DNA of 64,000 bases. It comes from Malus domestica (lineage: Eukaryota > Streptophyta > Magnoliopsida > Rosales > Rosaceae). The notes below the pieces were generated by a model that saw only the letters and a program-made list of their open reading frames with translations, did not search any database and was not told the DNA's origin. Below, one piece after another: positions 24,230 to 36,300 of this stretch. The stretch is from positions 29,441,501 to 29,505,500 of the forward strand of contig NC_091661.1 in NCBI RefSeq assembly GCF_042453785.1, read 5' to 3'. The position numbers and the translations under genes were made by a program. Numbering within the stretch: position 1 is the first letter of the stretch; the number at the start of each line of letters is the position of its first letter.

Positions 24230-24742
24230 TGTTGATGCACAAAATCAGCGAAGACTTTGGTACAACAGAAAGTGTCAGGTTTTGTGACCTTCGCTTGGTT
24301 GCTTCGGTCACTAGTGAGGATAAGTACGTAAATGAATAGAGACAGAGAAGCAAACACAGGATGTACGTGGTTCACCCAGATTGGCTACGTCCACGGAGTA
24401 GAGGAGTTCTTATTAGTAGTGAAGGGCTTACACAAGTACAAAGGATCAAGCTCTCAATTTAGTGAGTTCTTGTGAATGATTTAACACAAAATGGCATTAG
24501 GCAATATTGTGGGGGAATGACCCCTATTTATAGAAAAACTTGTAGCTTTGTCACATTGACATGTGTCATGTTATGATTGGTTCTTGATGTCGACACGTGC
24601 TGCGCTCTGATTGGCTTCTAATCTTTACACGTGTCGAGTAGTGATTGGCCTCCTGGTCGGAGGGGAACTCTTCTGGGTCCTTGACAGTATAGCGTTGGCC
24701 GGTGCTCGGTAGTTTCGGGATTGGTCAAGTATGGTACAAACA
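24230..24742 (-). repeat. 3' LTR of Gypsy copy 2 (513 bp, complete)
   Basis: The plus strand starts TGTTGATGCAC and ends GGTACAAACA; on the element's strand it runs TGTTTGTACC...GTGCATCAACA. Next to it at 24743-24760 is the purine-rich tract (minus strand AACTTAGGGGAGCAC). It has U3 modules, TATA and an intact outer U5 end. Confidence 0.93.
24521..24648 (-). promoter_or_regulatory. U3 promoter of the 3' LTR: three 34-bp CCAAT/ACGTG modules plus TATA
   Basis: On the minus strand CCAAT begins at 24648, 24614 and 24580 (34-bp period), each followed by an ACGTG or ACATG core. TATAAATAG follows at about 24532-24524. Transcription would start roughly 30-36 nt on, near 24497-24502. In this position the promoter drives outward, into intron 2 of the upstream CRR1-like fragment on the antisense strand. 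Confidence 0.6.
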
Positions 24743-26837
24743 GTGCTCCCCTAAGTTCCCGAGTGAGGGAAACTCCTCGGTTGGGGACTTGCAAGATCCA
24801 ATCCCTTGAGTAATCACGAAACTTCTAAGTACCGAAGTGTGGTCTGATCTTCATCTGCCCTTCTCTGGAAGTACCTTTCCTCCATCCAGGAATGGTGTAT
24901 TTAGCTGATGTTGACGCACAAGGTAATGTATCAATTTCACTTGAAGCTTAGTTGTAGTTTCGGGCTTAGTCAAGTGTGATACAAACCCTATAGTAGGAGT
25001 CCCCCAAGTCGCCGAGCTAGGAGATCTGCCGAAAGAGGTGACAGACAAGGTAAGCAGTCAAACTTCCAAGTAAGCAACCCAGGATCAGAGGTTTGACTTC
25101 GGCTTCCGGTTGATTGTTCTCCTTCTCCTTGTCTCTCATTCAACTGCCAGGATAAGGAGAAGCAAATGGATAAGAGATGATATGAGATACTTTTGCTTTT
25201 GAAGAAGTAACTTTCCACAGGCTTATTCTTGAACTGTGCTGGAGGGTTTTCTGGTGCCCTTCAGAGTATAAGGCCGACTCAAAAATTTGAGGGTCAAAAC
25301 AAGTCCATCAAATCTAGAGTACGTTCGACCTTGATGATATGGGATACTTTTGCTGTTGACGGAATAATGAATGTGGTATGGAAAGGTGTCGTGCTGTAGT
25401 GATCTGTTTCAGCTCACCGTTGAACCTTCTGCTTCAATCTTTTGCATGGCAGAAGTGGTGTGCAACCTTTGCATTTAAATGGTCCTTCAGAACATTCCTT
25501 CATAGTGACTCATCCACGCTTGGCAGCTTCAGTGTAAAGAGCCAATATCTGATCAACTGTCATGAGGTATTTGTCGGTGGAATTCGTGACCTTGACAGCA
25601 GTTGAGGATGAGTACTCGAGAGCAATGCTAAGTAAGCAACCAGGCAAAGGCTCCAGGCAGTCAGTTCCAAATTGGAGGTTTGATTTCAGGTTCCGACTGA
25701 CTGCTCTCTTTCTCCTTGTCCTGCAGGTGTGGACAAGGACAAAGACAAAGATAGGGAGAAAGCATGATATGAGATACTCTTGCTTTCGACCCTGATGATA
25801 TGAGATACTCTTGTTCTTGGTGTGGCTTATTTGCTGAGGTATTATCGGGGGGAAATAAAGCTGAGTATTTCGAGAGTTTATGTTGAGGGTGCCTTTTCGA
25901 ATGCGAGAAAGGGTTGAGCATTTTTGCAGGTTTGCCTGTCCGTTGAGGAGGGAGGTCAATGTATATAGGGATTTCCCAATAACAAGTAGTAATGCTATTC
26001 CTTTACCCTTCTTGCCAGCTTCACGTGTTTTAATTTTGTCAGAGCACTTTGAAAAAGTGGTATGTGGTATCTGGAAAGCTGATATTACGTGTGAAGATTA
26101 CAGACAAGCTTTATCTAAGGAAATCTGGCTCTCGAAGTTCTGAGAGTTGTGCCTCTTAGGTTTTCGAACAAGCAATCCCGTCGAGGATCTGACTCTCGAG
26201 ATTCGGAAAGCGGTGCTACTCCGGTTTTTGAGAAAGTAATTATGTTGGGAGTCTTTTCTCGAATGTGAGTAAAGGTTGGACGTTCTTGCCAACCTGTCTT
26301 GCCGCAAAACACGGAGGTCGACACACATAGGGACTTTCCAGTTGTCAAGCAGTGGTGCTGTTCCTTTACCCTTATGGGTAATAGTAGGGTAGCTGGAACT
26401 TCGAAATTCTCGTGCCTAAACTTTGTCAGAGATCTTTGACAAAGTTATATGTGGTACCCGAGGAGTTGATGGTGCATATGGAGAGCGGTGATTGATCAGT
26501 AAGATTCACGTGCTTTCTACTTCACCAGAAATCTTCGACAGAGTGCCCGTAATTTCCGCAAAGCTGATTGTGCATGTGACAGGTGCTGACGAGGCTGAAA
26601 AAGCAGGTGCTTCTTCGATTTATGAGATCGGCCCTCGTGGTCTCTGAGCAGCCCAGCTTTTGAGAAAGCAAACACCTCTTCGATTTCTGAGATCGGCCCT
26701 CGTGGTCTCTGAGCAGTCTAGCTTTTGAGAAAGCAAACGCCTCTTCGATTTCTGAGATCGGCCCTCGTGGTCTCTGAGCAGTCCAGCTTTTGAGAAAGCA
26801 AACGCCTCTTCGATTTCTGAAGCTCCGTCGAGTGCAG
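24743..26837. other. Leader-like region between accessory ORF and 3' LTR
   Basis: No protein-coding frame is supported. The motif ATGATATGAGATACTTTTGC and close variants recur near 25170, 25330, 25765 and 25795, and the same motif recurs in reverse in copy 1 near 7150-7660. 26098-26348 holds a few units of the array that is 64 bp in copy 1. Confidence 0.6.
26600..26825. repeat. 65-bp tandem array upstream of the accessory ORF
   Basis: GAGATCGGCCCTCGTGGTCT starts at 26624, 26689 and 26754, a 65-bp period, about 3.5 copies. It lies just before the TATA-like site of the accessory ORF, so it could act as an upstream regulatory array; this is inference. Confidence 0.85.
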
Positions 26838-26838
26838 A

Positions 26839-26850
26839 TTTTTATAGAGG
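26839..26850 (+). promoter_or_regulatory. Possible TATA box of the antisense accessory ORF (copy 2)
   Basis: TTTTTATAGAGG lies about 115 nt upstream of ATG 26960, with a C/T-rich stretch between. Its orientation is opposite to gag-pol, so the accessory ORF cannot be made from the genomic RNA and would need such a promoter. Confidence 0.45.
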
Positions 26851-26959
26851 CTGGCATTAAGTTCCACAGCACACTTGAATCTCTACCAGTAGAAGCTCAT
26901 TTCTTGCACTTCTAAGATCTTGATTTGTGTGACCTCTTCCTTCTTCAACACATTTGAAA

Positions 26960-27634
26960 ATGTCTGGACCCTCCGACCGTCGTTTTGACCTGAACCTTGG
27001 AGAAGAGACAGCCACGCCTTCTCCAGACAACATATGGCGCCCATCCTTCATATCCCCTACTGGTCCTCTTACCGTTGGGGATTCTGTGATGAAGAATGAT
27101 ATGACCGCTGCAGTGGTGGCCAGGAACCTTCTCACTCCCAAAGATAACAGACTACTTTCCAAACGGTCTGATGAGTTGGCTGTTAAGGACTCTCTGGCTC
27201 TTAGTGTTCAGTGTGCAGGTTCTGTGTCTAATATGGCCCAACGCCTATTTGCTAGAACCCGCCAAGTTGAATCATTGGCTGCTGAAGTGATGAGTCTCAA
27301 ACAGGAGATTAGAGGGCTCAAGCATGAGAATAAGCAGTTGCATCGGCTCGCCCATGACTATGCTACAAACATGAAGAGGAAGCTTGACCAGATGAAGGAA
27401 TCTGATGGTAAGGTTTTACTTGATCATCAGCGGTTTGTGGGTTTGTTCCAAAGGCATTTATTGCCTTCGTCCTCTGGGGCTGTACCTGGTAATGAAGCTT
27501 CAAATGATGAACCTCCAATGCCTCCTCCTTCTGGGGTTTTGTCAAGTACTGAGGCTCCGGATAACCACCCTCCGGTGCTTTCTCTTTCTGGGGCTCTACC
27601 GACTGCTGAGACTTCCCCTAAGCAACCTTTGTGA
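26960..27634 (+). CDS. Antisense accessory ORF of the Gypsy element (coiled-coil protein, unknown function)
   Basis: An intact 224-residue frame on the strand opposite gag-pol. I chose ATG 26960 (MSGPSDRRFDLNLGEE) because the same ATG is kept in copy 1 at 5957 and the upstream in-frame extension starts with TTG. Residues about 90-150 form a likely coiled coil (ESLAAEVMSLKQEIRGLKHE, then NKQLHRLAHDYATNMKRKLD). The C-terminus has three imperfect Pro/Ser-rich repeats of about 18 residues containing SGAVP, SGVLS and SGALP. AATAAA occurs near 27700. There are no catalytic motifs, membrane segments or zinc ligands. Both elements carry a frame of exactly the same length. Tat-lineage elements are known to carry accessory ORFs here in either orientation; what this one does is not known. 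Confidence 0.75.
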   Translation: MSGPSDRRFDLNLGEETATPSPDNIWRPSFISPTGPLTVGDSVMKNDMTAAVVARNLLTPKDNRLLSKRSDELAVKDSLALSVQCAGSVSNMAQRLFARTRQVESLAAEVMSLKQEIRGLKHENKQLHRLAHDYATNMKRKLDQMKESDGKVLLDHQRFVGLFQRHLLPSSSGAVPGNEASNDEPPMPPPSGVLSSTEAPDNHPPVLSLSGALPTAETSPKQPL

Positions 27635-28417
27635 AGGCTCCCTTTTGTTTGTTTATTTTGACTCATGTATATGTACATATTTGTGGCTTATCGAAAATAT
27701 TAATAAATAAGCTTTGCTTCATTTCAACATATTGTGTTAAATACACCAAAGCCTTCTTCATAAAGTTCTTTGAATTTTTGCTTTTGTTGAAACCTGTATT
27801 GTTGAAGCTTTGTGAGTGAAGCATGTAGTTTGAGGTAGTGTTCCCTTAATTTCCCGAGTGAGGAAAACTTCTCGGTTGGAGACTTGAAAAATCCAAGTCA
27901 CTGAGTAGTCACGAACTTTTGAGTACCAAGGCGTAGTAGCATATGGTGGGAGTCCCCCAAGTCTCTAGTCGAGGGAGTTGACGAATGAGGTGTCTTGCTA
28001 ATAGTCCATGTCGTAAGTACCAAAACTTCATTCTTTTGTTTTCTAAGTGGTAGCCCCGGACTTTTTCTTCATATATTTTGTTTATGAAGGTTGCTAGGCC
28101 CGAATAAGTGGAATTGCAGAAGGTGTAACGGTTGGTAGCTGTTTTATGGAAAGCCATCTGACTACGATAGTCTTGCACATGATGACTATAGGGAGATACA
28201 CACACATACTGCTATGATAGAGGGTGTAACCGTTGGTGCATTACAATCATAATGGAAGCATCACAATGATGGAAGCATCACCATGATGAAAGCATCATAA
28301 TGATGAAAACACCATAATGATGAAACATCATAATGATGTTTCTTTGGTGGAATTGTTTTTCATTTCCCCTAACACCCTGAATTGGTTTTCAATATAAGAC
28401 CATCATCTGTAGCTCGA
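27635..28417. other. Spacer of Gypsy copy 2 with a short ATGATG-rich repeat
   Basis: 27700-28210 resembles the stretch near 4840-5220 of copy 1 (for example TCCCGAGTGAGGAAAACTTC against its reverse). At 28250-28335, units such as CATAATGATGAAA repeat about five times. No gene is supported. Confidence 0.6.
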
Positions 28418-29180
28418 ATCACAAAGTTGTCTTCATGAAAGTTGTTCTTTAATTCCTTAACGACAACATATCCAAATTTGAGAGCCATCAGATCAGTACA
28501 ACTCTAGAAATTCAGGTACGACGAGTGATTGTTCATCATTTGTCTGTCAACACGTCAGACCTGTTGTGAGCTTCAAAAACTCCATTTTCTCTTGCTCAGA
28601 TCAACATACTTGCTTCATCGAAGTTGTTCCTTAACTTGTGAACTACAACATATCCAAATTTGAGATCCCTCGGAGCAGTATAACTCCAGAAATCCAGGTA
28701 TGATGAATGACTGGTTATTATTTTTCTGTCAACCCGTCAGATTTGTTGTGATCTTTGAAACTCCATTTTCTCTTGCTCAGATCAGCATGCTTTCTTCATT
28801 GAAGTTGTTCCTCAGCTTGTGAACTACAACATATCCAAATTTGAGGTCCCTCGGACCAGTATAACTCCAGAAATCCAGGTATGATGAGTGACTGGTTATC
28901 ATTTGTCTGTCAACCCGTCAGATTTGTTGTGAGCTTTGAAACTCTATTTTCTCTTGCTCAGATCAGCATGCTTTCTTCATTGAAGTTGTTCCTTAACTTG
29001 TGAACTACAACATATCCAAATTTGAGGTCCCTCGGAGCAGTATAACTCCAGAAATCCAGGTATGATGAATGACTGGTTATTATTTTTCTGTCAACCCGTC
29101 AGATTTGTTGTGAGCTTTGAAACTCCATTTTCTCTTGCTCAGATCAGCATGCTTTCTTCATTGAAGTTGTTCCTCATCGT
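28418..29180. repeat. 181-bp tandem array
   Basis: The landmark GATCAGCATGCTTTCTTCAT or its variant occurs at 28599, 28780, 28961 and 29142, an exact 181-bp period, with a more diverged first copy from 28418. Each unit includes ACTACAACATATCCAAATTT and CTCCAGAAATCCAGGTATGA. It is not present in copy 1, so it is specific to this element or subfamily. Confidence 0.92.
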
Positions 29181-29748
29181 CTCTTTCATAACATATCAAA
29201 AATTCAGAATGAACTAATGGTTAAATATTTCCAGATCTTCGAAACATCACAGCAGCTTCGAAATCTGCAAGAATCCGACTGTCATGCTTGGAGCTTCAAC
29301 ACTTTAATTTCCGTGGCTCAAACAGAAATGGTTCCTTCTTGAAAGTTGTTCATATGCTCAAGAACTATAGGGTGTCCAAAATTCAGCTCCATTGGAGAAG
29401 AGCAGAGGTTGCAGAAATTTGATAGATGAAAGGAGGCGGAAGAGGGAGAGAGAGAAAAAGTCTCTTGGGTTGGATTTCTATTTTGGGGCAGATTCCAATT
29501 TTTGTAGCACCTTCATTATTGATGAATTGCTTGTACTTTTGTCCATTATGAAACTTGGGACTTTGGCTTGTTGTTGGATCTATGATAATATGTTTGGGAA
29601 CATATATAAGTGAATAAATAAGAAGGAAAATTTTGGGCCCTTGTGGGTGTAAAACAAAAAATGTTTATGTTTACCCAAGTGTTTTTGTACAAGTTCAAGG
29701 GCATCTTGGGTTTTGTGAACAAAATTTGTTTATTTGGAGCAAGGTTTT

Positions 29749-30125
29749 GTGGTGAAGCTTTGTAGGTGAAGCTTTGGTGTTGAAGCTTTCTAGGTGAAGC
29801 TTTGATGGTGAAGCTTTGTAGATGAAGCTTTCTAGGTGAAGCTTTGATGGTGAAGCTTTGATGGTGAAAGTATGTAGAGGGAGCTTTCTAGGTGAAGATT
29901 TTTTAGGTGAAGCTTTGTAGGTGAAGCTTTTTTAAGTGAAGCTTTTCGGGTGAAGCTTTTTAGGTGAAGCTTTTTAGGTGAAGCTTTGCAGGTGAAGCTT
30001 TGCAGGTGAAGCTTTCCGGGTGAAGCTTTTTGGGTAAAGCTCTTTAGGTGAAGCTTTGCGGGTGAAGCTTTGGAGGTGAAGCTTTTCGGGTGAAGCTTTT
30101 TAGGTGAAGCTTTTTGGATGAAGCT

Positions 30126-30156
<31 letters not shown>
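29749..30156. repeat. GGTGAAGCTTT tandem array and poly-T tract
   Basis: About 25-30 units of GGTGAAGCTTT with 0-4 extra bases, followed by a T run at about 30124-30156. It is the reverse complement of the AAAGCTTCACC array in copy 1. It lies between pol and the accessory ORF. Confidence 0.92.
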
Positions 30157-30157
<1 letters not shown>

Positions 30158-30380
30158 GCGCTTGACACGGTCTTCATTTGCTTGTTTTGTAGTGACTGTG
30201 GAAGACGGATTGCTTTCTGATTGAGAAGGGTTCCGGCATCGCTTGCTATGAATGTAAAAGAGTGAGGGCTGAGTGGGCTAAATTACCTCTTTATTGAATT
30301 CATTGCCAAATGGCCTTCATTACATAGGATGCCAAACGGCTATAGCTCAACACTTGTACATCGTGAGTCTATTTGTAGTA

Positions 30381-33300
30381 CTACTTCAAGTGATCAGCGT
30401 TCCATGGATGGCCAAGGGTCTTGCCATCGGAGCTTCTAAGTGTGTAAGAGCCAGGGCGACTGATGCCAATGACTTCATACGGTCCATCCCAGTTTGGACT
30501 AAGTGTGCCTTCACTCGGGACTCTGTCGCAGAGTAATCTTTTCTTTAAGACCCAGTCTCCTATTTTGAAAGAACGAGGCTTGACCCTAGAGTCATAATAG
30601 TTGGAGATGCGCTGCTTGTAGGCGACATTCCTCAAGTGAGCTTGGTTTCTGTGTTCCTCGACTAAATCCAAGTTGAGGGTGAGTTGTTTGTCATTTTCAC
30701 TTTGAATGTAGTTCTGGACTCGGAATGTTGCTTGCTCGAGCTCAACAGGGACAACCGCCTCTGTGCCAAAGGCAAGTGAGAATGGAGTTTCTCCTGTTGA
30801 AGTCCGATATGAAGTGCGATATGACCAAAGAACTTGGGGTACAAATTCTGGCCAACAGCCTTTAGCTTTGTCCAAGCTGGTTTTCAAAGTGCGCTTGATT
30901 ATTTTGTTGATGGCCTCAACTTGTCCATTAGACTGGGGATGAGCTGGAGAGGCAAAGCATAAGTTGATGTTGAACTTAGAGCAGAACAACCTGAACTTCT
31001 TGTTGTCAAACTGTCGCCCATTGTCAGTGACTATCGCATTGAGAATGCCGAATCTACAAAGGATGTTCTTCCACACGAAGTCCTCTATCTTTGCCTCAGT
31101 AATGGTTGCCAAGGGTTCTACTTCAGCCCACTTTGTGAAGTAGTCCACTGCAACGACTGCGTAACAGACTTTGCCCTTCCCTGCCGGCATTGGGCCGATC
31201 AAATCAAGTCCCCACTGGGCGAAGGGCCAAGGGCTGATCATAGGAGTAAGAGGCTCTGGAGGGGAATGAGGAATAGTTGCATATCGTTGACATTTGTCAC
31301 ATGAGCGGGATACTTTGATGGCATCCTGGTGGAGTGTTGGCCAGTAATATCCTTGGCGAAAAGTCTTGTGTGCTAGGGACCGAGATCCCGCATGATCTCC
31401 ACAGACTCCCTCATGTATTTCCCGAAGGACGATTTCCGCCTCGGCAGGCGTAAGACACCTTAAGTATGGCAGGCTAAAACCTCGCTTATAGAGTTGATCA
31501 TTGATGATCAGGTAGCGAGTAGACTTGTATCGAATTTGCTTAGCCTGGACTTTATCATTTGGGAGGGTGCCATGAGCAAGGAAATTATAGATCGGGGTGA
31601 TCCAACTATCCCCCTGCTGTAAGTTGCATACTTCTGCGGCCATGGTGCTTGGTGTTGCCAACAGTTCGACATGAATTTTTCTTCCAATCTTGTCTTCCAC
31701 AGCTGAGGCGAGGCGAGCCAGGGCGTCTGCATGACTGTTTGCCGCTCGAGGAACTTGGGTGATCTGGTAGTGGAAGTGCTTGAGCAAAAGTTGTGTTTGC
31801 GCAAGATATGCTGCCATGGAGCTGTCCTTAGCATCAAAGTTGTTGGTAACCTGGTTGACCATTAATTGGGAGTCACTGAAAATATCAATTTGTTTAACCC
31901 CGAGGTGTTTGGCCAAACGTAATCCTGCTAGAAGGGCTTCATACTCGGCCTCATTGTTTGATGCCTTGAATTTGAAACGAAGAGCATACTCCATTGCTAC
32001 TTTGTCGGGCGTAGTCAAGACTAGTCCCGCTCCACAGCCCTGTTGGTTGGATGAGCCATCAACATACAGACTCCATGCTGAGGTCGTTGATTCTACTTGC
32101 TGAGCTTCCGATGGTAATGAAGCTACTGCTTCAGGTGTAGAAGCAATGTCAACAGGATATGTGAAGTCGGCGATGAAATCTGCTACTGCTTGGCCTTTTT
32201 CGGCTGGTTTTGGTTGGTAGGAGATGTCAAACTCACCCAATGCTATCGCCCATTTGATCATTCGTCCAGACGTGTCAGGACTCTGGAGTATCTGTCGAAG
32301 AGGGTGATTGGTAAGCACGATGATGGCGTGTGCTTGGAAATAAGGGCGAAGTTTCCGAGCAGACATGACCAATGCTAGAGCTAATTTCTCAATGTTGGAG
32401 TATCGTGTCTCCGCATCTTGTAGGGCCTTGCTAGCGTAGTAGACGGGCCGTTCGACACCACTGTCCATTCGAATAAGAACAGAACTGACTGCTGAAGCCG
32501 AAACCGATAGATAGATGATGAGAGTGTCACCAACTTCTGGTTTGGAGAGCAGAGGGGCTTTACTCATGTACTCTTTGAGATTCCTGAATGCCTTGGCACA
32601 TTCCTCCGTCCATGTAATGTACTTCTTATTTCCCTTGAGTGCTTTGAAGAAAGGAGCACATCTGTCTGTGGCCTTAGAGATGAATCTGGTTAAGGCTGCC
32701 ACCTTGCCAGTAAGGCTTTGGATGTCTTTTGAAGTTATTGGCTCTTTCATGTCGAGGATTGCTTTGATCTTTTCAGGGTTAGCTTCAATGCCTCGTTGGC
32801 TAATCATGAAGCCTAAGAATTTGCCAGAGCCCACGCCGAAGGCACATTTGTTGGGGTTCAACCTCATTCGATACCTCTTTAGAATGGTGAAAGTTTCAGA
32901 TAGGTTGGTGATGTGTTGGTCAGCATGTTTGCTCTTGACTAGCATATCATCAACGTAAACTTCCATGCTCTTCCCAATCTGTTCGGCGAACATTGAATTG
33001 ACCAGTCTCTGATAAGTTGCTCCTGCATTCTTTAGGCCGAAAGGCATGACCTTATAGCAATACAGTCCCCTGTCAGTAGTGAAAGCCGTATGTTCTTGGT
33101 CTGAGGGGTTCATGAGGATTTGGTTGTATCCTGAATAAGCGTCCATGAAGCTCAAGAGCTCACACCCTGCCGTAGAGTCTATAAGTCTATCAATGAGAGG
33201 AAGAGGGAAACTATCCTTCGGGCATCCTTTGTTTAGGTCGGTGTAGTCGACACACATTCTCCACAAGACCTTTTGAAGCAGGAGACTTTCCTTGGTCGGA

Positions 33301-36300
33301 TTTTTCTTAACAAGGACAACATTTGCTACCCATGTTGGGTAATTGACTTCACGGACGAAGCCTATGTCCTTGAGTTTTTCAACTTCTGCTTTCATCGCCT
33401 CGTATCGCTCAACATCATAAGATCTTCGCCTCTGTTTTACTGGTTTGGTCTTGGGATCAATACTCAAGTGGTGACAGATGATATCGGGAGAGATGCCCGG
33501 CATATCTTTATATGACCAAGCGAAGACCTCGGCGTTCTCTTGCAAAAAGGAGATCAGCGACAACCGAAGGGGTGGTGACAAAGTAGTGCCAATCTTCACC
33601 ATGCGGTCTGAATGGTCTTTGGAGATAGAGACATTCTCTAACTCTTCAGCGGGTTGTGCTTGCTGGGTGAAGGAGTCATCTCGAGGGTCGTCGGGTTGAC
33701 TGTTGCTATCAGGAAGATCCAAGTTCGCTTCATCTAGGCTGGTCTTTACGACTTGGTTATGTATAGAGAGAGTCTCCTTGGGGACAGACAGGTGTTGTTG
33801 TTTGACTGAAGTGTTGTAACATGATCGTGCACTAAGCTGATCTCCTCTGATGTAGCCGTTGCCATGTGGGGTTGGAAATTTCATCAACAGCATATGCGTG
33901 GATACCATAGCCTTGAGATCATTGATGCCTGTGCGCCCAAAGATGACATTGTATGCCGTCGGGCAATTGACCACTAAGAAGTTAGTGGTAATAGTAGCTG
34001 TGTAGGGGCCTGTACCAATGGTGAAGGGTAAGTGTATACTCCCTAAAGGTTGCACGATATCGCCAGAGAAGCTTATCAGAGGAGAAATCGAGCGATCTAG
34101 CAAGTGTTCAGCTACATTAAGTGCCTTGAAAGCTTCAGCAAACATGATATTGACTGAAGCACCTGTGTCTATCAGGATTTGTTTCACATCAAAATTTGCT
34201 ATGTGAGCTTCCACGATCAGCGGGTCATTGTGAGGGTAGATTATACCTCTTTCTTCCTCAGGGTAGAAACATATTGGATCCCAGTTAGGCTTTTGATACT
34301 TGCCTCCTCTGATGTCTTCCACGTGAAACACTTGATGGCCAGGTCTCAAAGTTCGTTCACTGCTTTTCATGGCCCTATTGGAAGATTCAGATATGGGTGT
34401 GCCACCGCTTATGGAATATATGACATTCACCTGGCGTTGGTTACGGTTATCCCTTTGAGGGTGAAGAAGGAATTGATCAATTTTTCCTTCTCGTGCCAAA
34501 GCTTCAATACGATCACGGAGGATGATACATTTCTCGCTATCATGGCCGTTATGCTCATGGTAGCAACAAAACATGCTCGCGTTATTCGGGGGCGTGTAAT
34601 CTGGGTGCCTCGGCTTTGGCTTTGGTATCAGGTGAGCTATGCTGGGGTAAATGGCCGCGCATGTGGCATTCAAGGGCGTGTATGTCTCATACCTTGGGGT
34701 AGGGGGTATCTTGACGCGGGTTTGACCCACTGCATTGACTGCCTGGGGGCGAGCGTTATTGTGGCGATACCCTTGGTTATCGGGATAGTGTCCCTTACTC
34801 TTTTTACTGGAAGGAGAGTGGTGAGGATGGAAATCCTTCCTCTTGCCTTGAAATTGATATGTCTGTTGATTCGGTGAAGCATTATGCAAGGCATGGGGAG
34901 GTGCCACTGCTGTTTGGAAAGTCGAGGTCTTCTCATTTAGGTGAGTCTGGCTTCCACCTCCCACTTGTTGATAAAGGATGGTTGTAGGGGGTTTCTCCTG
35001 ATATGTCTTTGCCTCGGCGGAGGCATGGTTATAAGCCTGCGCCATCACCTCAGAGTAAGTCTTCCAAGTATTGGCATTGATCATGTATTTAAAGAAACAA
35101 TCACGTAGGCCTGCCGTGAAGGCTTTGAGGGCAGTCTTGTCGTCTGCCTCGGCACACCGGGAGTATTCATGGCTGAAGCGGCCAGCATACATACGTAATG
35201 ACTCGTCTGGCTTCTGGCGGATAGTGTACAAGTCATCTGCAGAGTGCAAGCGATCGGTTTGGAAAATGTGTTGGGAAACAAATAGTTTCCTCAATTCCTC
35301 AAATGAGTCTACCGTCTCAGGTGTAAGACGACAATACCAATTTAGAGCTCCACTAGAGAGGGTGGAGGGGAAGAGAAGACATCGCTCTTCGTCGGTGTGC
35401 ATCCGGTATGCCATGGTGGACTCAAAGAGGTTAAGGTGCTCAATCGGGTCCTCTTTTCCAGTATAAAGTTGCAAGCCAAGCTTTTGCTTTGTCTTTGCTT
35501 GAAGGGGGGTGTTGAGGATCCTCCTTGTAAGAGGGCCAGGCCTGGGTTGGTTCCAGTCAGGTATTTCAGCCTGACGTTCAGCCTTCAACTTGTTTACTTC
35601 CTCAAGAAGTTGTAGGACAAGGGGGTCCTGAGCGGAGTTATGTGTCACTGGAGCTTTCTTTCGTAAATCTCCATCTCCTATTGGAATTAGGAAGGTTTGA
35701 TCAAGGGCATGTGATTTTTCCCTGGACTCGCTGTACTGGCTTCCAGGGTATGTCTGTCGGAACACCTCTGAGTCCCCTGTACCCTCATGTCTCTCTAGGA
35801 CTTGTTGCCCCTTCCCCAAATTGGTGGCCGGCTTGGGCCGTGGCAGGGGACCGAGTCTCTCAGAAATCCTTGGGTCATTAATCTTTGAGCTTATATGGAT
35901 GGAATTCTCTCGACGTTGCTTCAAGAAATCCCGACAATCGCGAAAGACGGCTTTCGATCCTTCTGCCCCTTCAGCAAAGAGGTGTCTCCCTCCATTTCTC
36001 ATGGTTCGGGTCGAAGCAACTGGGTTAAGAGAAGCCTCATGTTGATTATCAAGTCGAGGGGTAATCTGTTCCCTATCAGGGATATCTATGTCGAATGCAT
36101 GTGACCCTCCATGTTGGAGGGCACCCAGTTGATGGTTGACTTCCACGGGGGCAACAAGCTCGCGTGTCTGAGCTTGCCTAGCTTCGTGGAGTGTCTCGAA
36201 GAGCTTCTCATATTGCTCCTGGAGGACCTCATTCCTCATTGCTATCTTGTTGTTCTGAGCTTCCAACTCATCGACTTTAGCTTGAAGGAGAACTCGTTTT

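Noticed and set aside
26960..27050. EAR-type repression motif (FDLNLGEE) in the accessory ORF
   Set aside because: It has only part of an LxLxL or DLNxxP pattern, and the related copy has FDLNFGEE, so the motif is not conserved.
28418..29180. CRISPR-like regular repeats
   Set aside because: Units are contiguous 181-bp tandem copies without distinct spacers, inside a plant retrotransposon.
34179..34877. 232-codon plus-strand open frame
   Set aside because: Lies wholly antisense to the intact gag-pol frame, with no recognisable features; a shadow of a strongly coding region.
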